From IMG/VR virus record IMGVR_UViG_3300034272_001278, positions 1 through 24,587 of that record: a stretch of DNA of 24,587 nt. One strand, given 5' to 3'. The position numbers and the translations under genes are program-made. This document shows, one piece after another, positions 1 through 6,522 of the stretch. The notes under the pieces were generated by a model. That model made no database searches, was not told where the DNA came from, and worked only from the letters and a program-made list of their open reading frames with translations. This stretch comes from a virus. Position 1 is the stretch's first letter. Every line of letters begins with the position of its first letter.

Positions 1-1197
1 GGAGTTGGCATTGGAGGAAATCTAAATGTTGCAGGATCTATTAATGTAGGAGCACTTGGATCCACAGATCTTACACTTAGTGGAGATTTAACTGTACAGG
101 GCGGAGATATTAATGTAACCAACGTAGCTACAAATATTAATCTTAAAGATAATACTGCATCTGCATTAGCTATCAAAGAAGGTGCTAATGTATATTTCAA
201 AATTGATACAACAGATGGATCTGAGTTAATTACTCTAAGTACTTCTAATGTTATAATTGATAATGATTTGCAAATTAAAGGTGGTGATTTAACCACCAAT
301 CAGACAACTTTTAATCTATTAAATTCTACAGCTACCACTGTAAATGCATTTGGTGCTGCAACTGATTTAAAGATTGGTACTGCTGCAACCGAAGTTGACT
401 TCGGAAATTTGAGAATTCGTGATACTGTTATCTATAGTGAATCTGCTGCTCAAACAATTACTATTGATCCACATCCCTCAGGAGGAGATCAAGCAGGAAG
501 TGTTGTAATTCGTGGTAATCTACAAGTTTCTGGAACAACTACTACGGTCAACTCAACTGAGATGACCATCAATGATCCAATTTTCACTCTTGGAGATGGA
601 ATTAGTGAAAAAACTGTAGTTGCCGCTGCTTCAAGTGGTGCAACTACTCTTACTTTAGATGATGTAACTGGATTAAATGTTGGTGATATTGTTTCTGGAA
701 CTTCCATTCAAAATGGCACTACAGTTACTAATATTAATACAGGAACCAAAGTTATTACAATTAGTCTTGGTATTTCTGCTGGTATTTCTGCAAGTACTAA
801 TACAAATCCAGTAATTTTAACTTTTACTCAAGGTGCAGATGATAACAAAGATCGTGGTATTCAATTCAAGTACTTTAATAATAGTTTAAAGACTGGATTT
901 TTTGGATACGATGAATCTGGAGTTAGTGAAGATGTAACTACTTATTATTTCACATATATTCCAGATGCAACAAATACTTCAGATGTATTCAGCGGAACAA
1001 GAGGTAGTGCATACTTCAAGACAGTAAAACTTGATGATGGAATTACTAACGGAATTGCATTCTTTGATGCTTATAAGAGGATTACAACTACTGCAGCTGC
1101 AGGAATATCAGATGCAACAACATCAAATCAAATTTTAACTGTCAATGGATCTGGAGTTCCAGTATGGACCACAACCCTTGATGGCGGAACATATTGA
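1..1197 (+). CDS. Large fibre/whisker-like virion protein, C-terminal part (5' end outside window)
   Basis: The frame is open from the first base of the window to a TGA at 1195-1197, so the start lies upstream; the internal TTG at 268 is not a credible start. The visible 398 residues are rich in Gly, Thr, Asn and Val, with short beta repeats (GNLNVAGSINVG, TLSGDLTVQGG, IRGNLQVSGTT) typical of long trimeric beta-structured phage fibres. Toward the end it has the DDNKDRGIQFKY, KTGFFGYDES and YIPDATNTSDVFSG segments that I recognise from large structural proteins of cyanomyoviruses. A 75-residue module (nt 607-831) with TTLTLDDVTGLNVGDIVSG appears inserted before the DDNKDRG segment. It sits directly upstream of the gene 13 cluster, where T4 has wac (fibritin), so a fibre, whisker or baseplate-fibre role is inferred. 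The exact role is unknown. Confidence 0.75.
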   Translation, partial: GVGIGGNLNVAGSINVGALGSTDLTLSGDLTVQGGDINVTNVATNINLKDNTASALAIKEGANVYFKIDTTDGSELITLSTSNVIIDNDLQIKGGDLTTNQTTFNLLNSTATTVNAFGAATDLKIGTAATEVDFGNLRIRDTVIYSESAAQTITIDPHPSGGDQAGSVVIRGNLQVSGTTTTVNSTEMTINDPIFTLGDGISEKTVVAAASSGATTLTLDDVTGLNVGDIVSGTSIQNGTTVTNINTGTKVITISLGISAGISASTNTNPVILTFTQGADDNKDRGIQFKYFNNSLKTGFFGYDESGVSEDVTTYYFTYIPDATNTSDVFSGTRGSAYFKTVKLDDGITNGIAFFDAYKRITTTAAAGISDATTSNQILTVNGSGVPVWTTTLDGGTY

Positions 1198-1203
1198 TAA
1201 ATA
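1196..1203 (+). promoter_or_regulatory. T4-type late promoter before the 71-aa gene and gp13
   Basis: GATAAATA differs by one base from the T4 late consensus TATAAATA. It overlaps the TGA stop of the upstream fibre-like gene. Transcription would begin about six bases downstream, near 1209, leaving a short leader before the ATG at 1224. It would serve the 13-14-15-16 run. Confidence 0.55.
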
Positions 1204-1223
1204 CTTAAAAAAGTGAGAAAATT

Positions 1224-1439
1224 ATGAACTCAGATGAAGTAAACAATTTGTTGTCAGTGATGCAAAAAAAGATTAATGAACTGACATCTCAAAACATTAT
1301 GTTAGAAGCTAAAGTTATTTACCTCAATAATATTGTTTCTAACATGAATAATAAGTCTGAACTTTCCGATGGAGGATCTTTTGGTGAAGATTCTACATCT
1401 CAACAAAAAGAATTAACCAAATCCAAAAGGTCAGTATAA
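1224..1439 (+). CDS. Small coiled-coil protein upstream of gp13
   Basis: This 71-residue protein is predicted from its heptad-like pattern to form a coiled coil over residues 5-42 (LLSVMQKKINELTSQNIMLE and onward, with Leu, Ile and Val at a/d-type spacing). A short Ser, Gly, Gln and Lys-rich tail follows. I do not recognise a named family. Its ATG follows a late promoter-like box by about 20 bases, and its TAA shares one base with the gp13 ATG, so it is very probably translated together with the neck genes. In T4 the coiled-coil fibritin gene wac lies just before gene 13, so a small neck- or whisker-associated part is possible by position, but nothing in the sequence proves it. Confidence 0.75.
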   Translation: MNSDEVNNLLSVMQKKINELTSQNIMLEAKVIYLNNIVSNMNNKSELSDGGSFGEDSTSQQKELTKSKRSV

Positions 1440-2260
1440 TGGCAGAACCAAGTAGTAGAACACAACTTAAAGAATATTGTCTTCGTAGACTTGGAAAACC
1501 AGTGATTGAAATCAATGTTGATGATGATCAAATTGAAGATTTAATTGATGATACAATTTCATTATATAATGACAGAGCATATAATGGAATGGAAAGAATG
1601 TACTTAAAGTACAAACTTACCCAAGAAGATATTGACAATGGAAAGAAGAGAAATTTCATTACTACTAAAACAGATACTAACGATTCGGATAATTCAAGAA
1701 CACTTAATTTTGAAGAAGGACGAGGATATTTAACTGTCCCTGATCATATTGTTGGAGTACAGGGAATTTTTAAGGTATCTAATGCCTTTGTAAATAACAT
1801 GTTTGGCTTTAGATATCAATTTTTCTTGAATGATTTTTATAATTTTTATTCATATGATATCATGAATTATTACATGGTATTGACTTATCTTGAGACTTTA
1901 GATTTTATGCTAGAGGGCAATAAAGATATTAGATATAATAAAGTTCAAAATAGACTTTATATAGATTTAGATTGGGGAATGCAATCCAAGGATGATTTTA
2001 TTGTCATTGATTGTTACCGAGCACTTGACCCTAATCAATTTACTGGATTGTATAATGAAAGGTGGGTTAAAAATTATTTGACTGCATTAATTAAAAGGCA
2101 GTGGGGACAAAATTTATCTAAATTTGAAGGCATTCAAATGCCAGGTGGAGTAACTTTTAATGGTCGCCAATTATATGATGATGCAATAGGAGAAATTGAA
2201 AAATTAATGGAAGATCTTAAAACTACATATGAATTACCACCACTTGATATGGTAGGATAA
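1439..2260 (+). CDS. 13: Neck protein gp13
   Basis: In T4, gp13 and gp14 form the neck that closes the portal after packaging and accepts the tail. The 273-residue product is somewhat shorter than T4 gp13 (about 309). It opens with a helix (LKEYCLRRLGKPVIEINVDD) followed by DQIEDLIDDTISLYNDRAYNG, the arrangement I associate with T4-like gp13, and has an aromatic-rich middle (YQFFLNDFYNFYSYDIMNYY). The start overlaps the upstream stop by one base, and its own TAA overlaps the gp14 ATG by one base, so translational coupling is likely. The order 13-14-15-16 matches T4 and supports the call. No catalytic residues are expected. Confidence 0.88.
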   Translation: MAEPSSRTQLKEYCLRRLGKPVIEINVDDDQIEDLIDDTISLYNDRAYNGMERMYLKYKLTQEDIDNGKKRNFITTKTDTNDSDNSRTLNFEEGRGYLTVPDHIVGVQGIFKVSNAFVNNMFGFRYQFFLNDFYNFYSYDIMNYYMVLTYLETLDFMLEGNKDIRYNKVQNRLYIDLDWGMQSKDDFIVIDCYRALDPNQFTGLYNERWVKNYLTALIKRQWGQNLSKFEGIQMPGGVTFNGRQLYDDAIGEIEKLMEDLKTTYELPPLDMVG

Positions 2261-3357
2261 TGAAAAACGTTTATTTTTCACATGGCACATCATCTGAACA
2301 GAGACTCTATGAAGATTTAATCATCGAGTCTTTGAAAATTTATGGTTTTGATGTGTATTATTTGCCAAGAGAATTTTCCAATGATGAAAGATTGTTTGGA
2401 GAAGATCCTCTTGCAAAGTTTGATGAAAATTATATTATAGAAATGTATGTTTCTAACTATGAGGGATTTACTGGAGAAGGGACTTTATTGACTAAATTTG
2501 GAGTACGTATTGCAGAAGAAGCAACATTTATAATTTCAAAAAGAAGATGGGAAGATTTAATTTCATCTTCAAATAATTTAATTACATCTGCAAGACCTAA
2601 TGAAGGGGATGTAATTTATTTTCCGTTAACTAATCAACTATTTCAAATTAAATTTGTAGAACATAATAAACCATTTAGGCAATTAGGTCAAATTGCAACT
2701 TATCAATTAGTATGTGAAGTAATGGAAGATTCCAGTGAAAGATTTGAAACTGGAGTTGATGAAATTGATAAGATCAGACGAGATGAAGGATATTCAATTA
2801 CATTTAAAATTACTGAAGGAATTAAACAAATTAATGTACTTACTGGAGGTACTGGATATACTGCATCTGGAACAGTTGTAAATATTGGTTCTGTCCCAGG
2901 AGCTTCTGGTGGTCAAGCGTCTGCAATTATATCTGCTGGAGTAGTAACTGGAGTTACAGTAATCAATCCAGGTACTGGATATCTTTCAGTTCCTGGTATA
3001 TCAATTACTGGATTGGGAACTGGAGCTACTGCACAGGCAATATTAGCTCCAAAAGGAATATATAAATATGAAGAAACAGTAACTGGTAGTAAAAGTGGAG
3101 CTACTGGTAAAGTTATTAGATATGATGTTACAAACAAAGAACTTGAACTTATAGATATAGTAGGAACTTTTGTAGATAATGAAACTTTAGTTGGTCAAAC
3201 CAGCAATGCGGAATGGATAATTAACACATTCAGTTCCATCGAAAATGAAAATGATGATTTCAATGAAAATAAATGGTTTGAAGATAAAGGTGACGAAATT
3301 GTCGATTGGTCCGAAAAAAATCCATTTGGTGAATATGGAAACATGGGAGTATTCTAA
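2260..3357 (+). CDS. 14: Neck protein gp14 with inserted beta modules
   Basis: This is the second head-completion neck protein, identified by order and by its N-terminal part (YFSHGTSSEQRLYEDLIIES, then YGFDVYYLPRE) and C-terminal end (NKWFEDKGDEIVDWSEKNPF). At 365 residues it is about 110 longer than T4 gp14. The extra length fits two tandem insertions. Residues about 187-265 hold a GGTGY...GASGGQASAII...GTGY...GTGATAQAI repeat pair. Residues about 266-325 hold an EETVTGSKSGATGKV...GTFVDNETLVGQTS module. Similar small beta modules recur in marine phage virion proteins. The canonical C-terminal tail resumes afterwards, so the insertions look like surface decorations rather than a truncation or frameshift. 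The start and stop each overlap a neighbouring gene by one base. Confidence 0.87.
   Translation: MKNVYFSHGTSSEQRLYEDLIIESLKIYGFDVYYLPREFSNDERLFGEDPLAKFDENYIIEMYVSNYEGFTGEGTLLTKFGVRIAEEATFIISKRRWEDLISSSNNLITSARPNEGDVIYFPLTNQLFQIKFVEHNKPFRQLGQIATYQLVCEVMEDSSERFETGVDEIDKIRRDEGYSITFKITEGIKQINVLTGGTGYTASGTVVNIGSVPGASGGQASAIISAGVVTGVTVINPGTGYLSVPGISITGLGTGATAQAILAPKGIYKYEETVTGSKSGATGKVIRYDVTNKELELIDIVGTFVDNETLVGQTSNAEWIINTFSSIENENDDFNENKWFEDKGDEIVDWSEKNPFGEYGNMGVF
2847..2982 (+). repeat. 13-bp direct repeat pair inside gp14
   Basis: The 13-base word AGGTACTGGATAT occurs at 2847-2859 and again at 2970-2982, 123 bases apart. Both copies encode the GTGY core of the inserted beta module, so the repeat reflects an internal duplication of the module's half-unit. 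Such repeats could also favour slippage or recombination between module copies. Confidence 0.7.
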
Positions 3358-4154
3358 TGCTAGGTAAACATTTTTATAACGAATCAATTCGTAAAACTAT
3401 TATTGGATTTGGAACTTTATTCAATAACATAGAATTACAAAGAAAAGACAAAGATGGTAGTGTTAAACAAACCATCAAAGTTCCTTTGGCATATGGTCCT
3501 GTCGAAAAGTTTTTGGCAAGAGTAGAGGCAGAACCAGATTTAGATAAAAGAAGACCTACTCAAATTCAGTTGCCTAGAATTTCTTTTGAAATGAAAGGAA
3601 TTTCTTATGATGCAAGTAGAAAACTTGGCCCAACTCAAATTTGCAGAACTCCAAAATCTGGAGAAACTGAGATTACGTATTCTCATTATTTACCAGTTCC
3701 ATATAATTTAGATTTTGAAGTTGCACTTATTAGTAAAAATAATGATGATGCAGTTCAAATACTCGAACAGATTCTTCCATTTTTTCAACCATATTTTTCA
3801 ATAACTATTAATATGGTATCTGAAACAGATGAGAAAAAAGACATTCCTATTTTATTAAATGGAGTTTCTATTCAAGATGATTATGAAGGAAATTTTGAAG
3901 TAAGAAGAACTATAATTTATACTTTAACATTTGTAGCAAAATCATATATTTACGGACCAATTACTACTTCAGATATTATTAAAAAAGTTAATGTTGATAT
4001 TGGTACTGCAATAAATGCAAATAGATATGTAACTTATAGTGCAACTCCAAAAGCCCTTGAAGATTTAAATAATGATGGTGCTATTAATTCTTTAGATGAT
4101 GAATTAGTGGAACCAGAGGATAACTTTGGTTTCAATGAAATATGGACAGAATAA
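3357..4154 (+). CDS. 15: Tail terminator / proximal tail sheath stabilizer gp15
   Basis: In T4, gp15 caps the finished tail tube and sheath and joins the tail to the neck. The 265-residue product is close to T4 gp15 (about 272). It starts MLGKHFYNESIRKTIIGFG and carries segments such as RRPTQIQLPRISFEMKGISY and YSHYLPVPYNLDFEV that are typical of this family in T4-like phages, with the central strand EGNFEVRRTIIYTLTF. The start overlaps the gp14 TAA by one base. The gene ends just before gp16. The acidic tail (NNDGAINSLDDELVEPEDNF) includes a DLNNDGAINSLDDEL stretch that resembles an EF-hand or dockerin-type calcium loop, although no calcium role is known to me for gp15. Confidence 0.88.
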   Translation: MLGKHFYNESIRKTIIGFGTLFNNIELQRKDKDGSVKQTIKVPLAYGPVEKFLARVEAEPDLDKRRPTQIQLPRISFEMKGISYDASRKLGPTQICRTPKSGETEITYSHYLPVPYNLDFEVALISKNNDDAVQILEQILPFFQPYFSITINMVSETDEKKDIPILLNGVSIQDDYEGNFEVRRTIIYTLTFVAKSYIYGPITTSDIIKKVNVDIGTAINANRYVTYSATPKALEDLNNDGAINSLDDELVEPEDNFGFNEIWTE

Positions 4155-4156
4155 TT

Positions 4157-4585
4157 ATGTCATCATACGATAAACTAGACGACTCTTTTGATATAGTTCC
4201 AGTAGATTCCGATGAACCATCTGAATTAGTATCAGAACTTGATATCATTTTAGAATCAGATTTAGAGGATATTAAAAAAGATTACAAATATAGTAGAGGG
4301 CAACTCTACAATTTAATTCAAAAAGGACAAAAAGCAATTGATGGAATTTTAGATGTTGCTAGTCAAAGTGATCATCCAAGAGCTTATGAAGTTGCATTTC
4401 AAGGCATAAAAAATGTGTCAGAACTTGCAGATAAATTAATAGAAGTTCAGAAAAAAATGAAAGATATAGAAGAAGATAGACCAATTAAAGGTCCTTCTAC
4501 TGTAAATAATACTATGTTTGTTGGAAGTACTGCAGAACTTCAAAAGTTTCTAAAACAATCCAAAATAAATAATACGGAAGAATGA
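4157..4585 (+). CDS. 16: Terminase small subunit gp16
   Basis: The small terminase recognises the DNA and stimulates the gp17 ATPase during packaging. The product is 142 residues, with an acidic N-terminus, a central helical coiled-coil region (LYNLIQKGQKAIDGILDVAS through LADKLIEVQKKMKDIEED) and a conserved-looking end (VNNTMFVGSTAELQKFLKQS). T4 gp16 is about 164 residues with the same coiled-coil middle. I chose ATG 4157 (MSSYDKLDD), three bases after the gp15 stop, over the in-frame ATG at 4142, which would add only MDRII and overlap gp15. Unlike T4, the large subunit does not follow directly: three other genes intervene. Confidence 0.85.
   Translation: MSSYDKLDDSFDIVPVDSDEPSELVSELDIILESDLEDIKKDYKYSRGQLYNLIQKGQKAIDGILDVASQSDHPRAYEVAFQGIKNVSELADKLIEVQKKMKDIEEDRPIKGPSTVNNTMFVGSTAELQKFLKQSKINNTEE
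4564..4571 (+). promoter_or_regulatory. Possible late promoter before the 4606 gene
   Basis: AATAAATA, one base from the T4 late consensus, lies inside the last codons of gp16 and about 34 bases before the ATG at 4606. Its spacing is like that of the clearer late promoters in the window. Because it is coding (KINN) in AT-rich sequence, it could be chance. Confidence 0.35.
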
Positions 4586-4605
4586 TAACAATTCGGAGAA
4601 TTTAA

Positions 4606-5154
4606 ATGTCAGTCATTAAAGTTGTACAAGATTTACCTATAGTAGATACTACAGATACTACAGATACTCAATCTACTGCATTTATCGTCAATAGTGGTGT
4701 AATTCGTTTTATTGCTGATATTGCAAAAGGTCCAGCAAGAATTGCATGGGGAGGAAACCCTCTAGCAGCAAACAGCACACTTTACATCCATGATGGGTAT
4801 GAGATTGTAGTCAAGGTTGCTTCTGTAAAAAGAGCTGCTATTGCTAGTATTACTAAGGGTGCGAGTACAACTGTTCTAAATATGAGACAAGATGTTGGTC
4901 GTCCAGCACATTCGTTTGTTGTTGGTGATTATGTTACTCTAACTGGTTCTTCGGTTGCTGCATATAATACTGGCGTTGCACACCTAGCAGTAACTGCAGT
5001 AACAGATACTTCAATTTCGGTTGCTCTTAATTCTTCTGGTTATGCTGATTTTACTGGAACGGCCACTCTAAATAATAGTTTTAAGTATGCTACAATTGCT
5101 GGAAGTGGTGGTGCTAAAGTATATGCAACAGAAATTCAAATTGTTGGTGGTTGA
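4606..5154 (+). CDS. Small virion-like beta protein between terminase genes
   Basis: This 182-residue protein is of unknown function. It is rich in Thr, Ala, Val and Ser and looks all-beta. The N-terminal half (IRFIADIAKGPARIAWGGNP, then STLYIHDGYEIVVKV) resembles a compact jelly-roll or decoration-type domain. The second half contains TTVLNMRQDVGRPAHSFVVG followed by DYVTLTGSS, similar in style to the beta modules seen in other virion proteins of this phage. A clear GGAG ribosome site lies about eight bases before the ATG, with a possible late promoter upstream. It ends three bases before the next gene, so the two are probably co-translated and may act together on the virion. The structural role is inferred from composition and context only. 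Confidence 0.75.
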   Translation: MSVIKVVQDLPIVDTTDTTDTQSTAFIVNSGVIRFIADIAKGPARIAWGGNPLAANSTLYIHDGYEIVVKVASVKRAAIASITKGASTTVLNMRQDVGRPAHSFVVGDYVTLTGSSVAAYNTGVAHLAVTAVTDTSISVALNSSGYADFTGTATLNNSFKYATIAGSGGAKVYATEIQIVGG

Positions 5155-5157
5155 TAG

Positions 5158-6522
5158 ATGGCAAAGTTTTACCGTTCAGACCAATCACTAGCTAGTGATA
5201 ATAATGATGAGTATGAAGTAGTGATGCTTGCCGATAACTTCGGCAATCTTACTACTGGTACTGGTGCAACTGCTAATGATGCTTTTGGTCGTTTGAGAGT
5301 TGCCGAGACATTCACTCTCGGTGATTATAAGCATCTCTATGCTATTGATCCTAACTTCAACGATAGAACATTGAATGGTGGGAACATTCAATATGACGTG
5401 AATAAAGCATGTGCTACGATGACAACAACATCTAATGTTGCTTCTAGTGCCTCCCATCAAACAAAGTTCTATCATCATTACCAGCCAGGTAAATCACAGG
5501 TTATCTTTAGTTCGGTATGCTTTGGTTACGCCCAGCAGAATGTAACCAAGAGAACTGGATACTTTGATGACAGAGATGGCATTTACTTTGAGCAAGTTGG
5601 AAATGGAACTTCCAACGGCACAACAAATGGTACACTCAATTTTGTAATTCGTTCCTATGCTGGCGGCAGTGCTAGTGAAGCAACAGTAGGAGACTACAAG
5701 AGAAGAGTTCCTCAATCAGAATGGAATATTGATCCTTGTGATGGAACTGGTCCTTCCAAGTTCAACATCAATACTTCAAAAACTCAACTGGTTTATATTG
5801 ACTTTCAGTGGCTTGGAGTTGGTAGAGTTCGTTGTGGATTTGTTCATGCTGGTCAGATCATTTTAGCACATGAATACTACTGCTCTAATGTGCTATCAGA
5901 AGTTTATATGTCTAATCCAAACCTCCCAGTAAGATGTGAGATCCTAAACACAGGCACAACTTCTGGTGGTTCGATGGATCAGATTTGTTCTACTGTAATG
6001 TCAGAAGGTGGATACACAGAAAGTGGTATTGACTTTATGCATTTGATGACAGCATCAAGAGCAGTTGGAGCAGCTGCCACTCTACCAGTATTAGCAATTC
6101 GTTTGAAAAATACATTCCAATCTTATCCAAACAGAATTTCTGTCAAGTTGAATAATATTGCTCTGTATCCAACTGGCGAAACGATGGCATTTCAAATTGC
6201 TAAACTACCTAGCGAAGCAAGTTTGGCAGGAACACTTACTTGGACCGATGTTGATGCTGATAGTGGCGTTCAATATTCTGTAGGTGCTACTGGTTATACA
6301 GCAGCAAATCGTGATGTCTTATTTGGTGGTTATGTAACTGCTGGTTCTTCACAAAACTCTTTAGGATCTGCTTCAACAGGTTCTATTTCAGCAGCAAAGA
6401 AAAACATTATCGTTCAAAATTTTGACTCAAGTTCATCTGAAGTATATGTTGTATTGGTAACGAACATGGGTAATAACGCTGGAACAATCAGAGCAGGTCT
6501 TCAGTGGAGGGAGATTTACTAA
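5158..6522 (+). CDS. Conserved marine phage virion protein (DFQWLGVGRVR family)
   Basis: The 454-residue product carries a set of motifs that I recognise from an unnamed virion protein family spread over marine tailed phages. These are NDAFGRLRVAE near residue 40, HHYQPGKSQVIFSSV near 105, KRTGYFDDRDGIYFEQ near 130, QSEWNIDPCDGTGPSKFN near 190, IDFQWLGVGRVRCGF near 215, VYMSNPNLPVRCEI near 250, and CSTVMSEGGYTESG near 280. No enzyme motif is visible. The fold looks beta-rich and no signal peptide is present. Base composition is less AT-rich than in the neck genes, as expected for an abundant virion protein or a later acquisition. Its location between the terminase subunits departs from T4. 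Fibre, decoration or tail-spike roles are all possible. Confidence 0.8.
   Translation: MAKFYRSDQSLASDNNDEYEVVMLADNFGNLTTGTGATANDAFGRLRVAETFTLGDYKHLYAIDPNFNDRTLNGGNIQYDVNKACATMTTTSNVASSASHQTKFYHHYQPGKSQVIFSSVCFGYAQQNVTKRTGYFDDRDGIYFEQVGNGTSNGTTNGTLNFVIRSYAGGSASEATVGDYKRRVPQSEWNIDPCDGTGPSKFNINTSKTQLVYIDFQWLGVGRVRCGFVHAGQIILAHEYYCSNVLSEVYMSNPNLPVRCEILNTGTTSGGSMDQICSTVMSEGGYTESGIDFMHLMTASRAVGAAATLPVLAIRLKNTFQSYPNRISVKLNNIALYPTGETMAFQIAKLPSEASLAGTLTWTDVDADSGVQYSVGATGYTAANRDVLFGGYVTAGSSQNSLGSASTGSISAAKKNIIVQNFDSSSSEVYVVLVTNMGNNAGTIRAGLQWREIY

Noticed and set aside
489-707. Minus-strand ORFs throughout the window (for example 489-707, 5188-5478, 7817-8173, 15297-15653, 24182-24421)
   Set aside because: Each lies wholly or mostly opposite a well-supported plus-strand gene, lacks recognisable domains or ribosome sites, and has the skewed composition expected of a shadow frame.
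1435-1440. TATAAT just before gp13
   Set aside because: It spans the stop/start junction, and no -35-like hexamer occurs at 16-18 bases upstream.
3061-3068. Exact TATAAATA inside gp14
   Set aside because: It encodes Tyr-Lys-Tyr within the coding region in AT-rich sequence, and no gene start lies within 250 bases downstream; it is probably chance.
4142-4156. Upstream ATG start for gp16
   Set aside because: It is possible, but it adds only MDRII and overlaps gp15; the ATG at 4157 begins a more typical N-terminus right after the gp15 stop.
6504-6521. Upstream GTG start for the multidomain protein
   Set aside because: It overlaps the previous gene by 19 bases, adds only six residues, and the ATG at 6522 gives the TAATG junction seen elsewhere in this genome and starts at the DUF5661-like domain.
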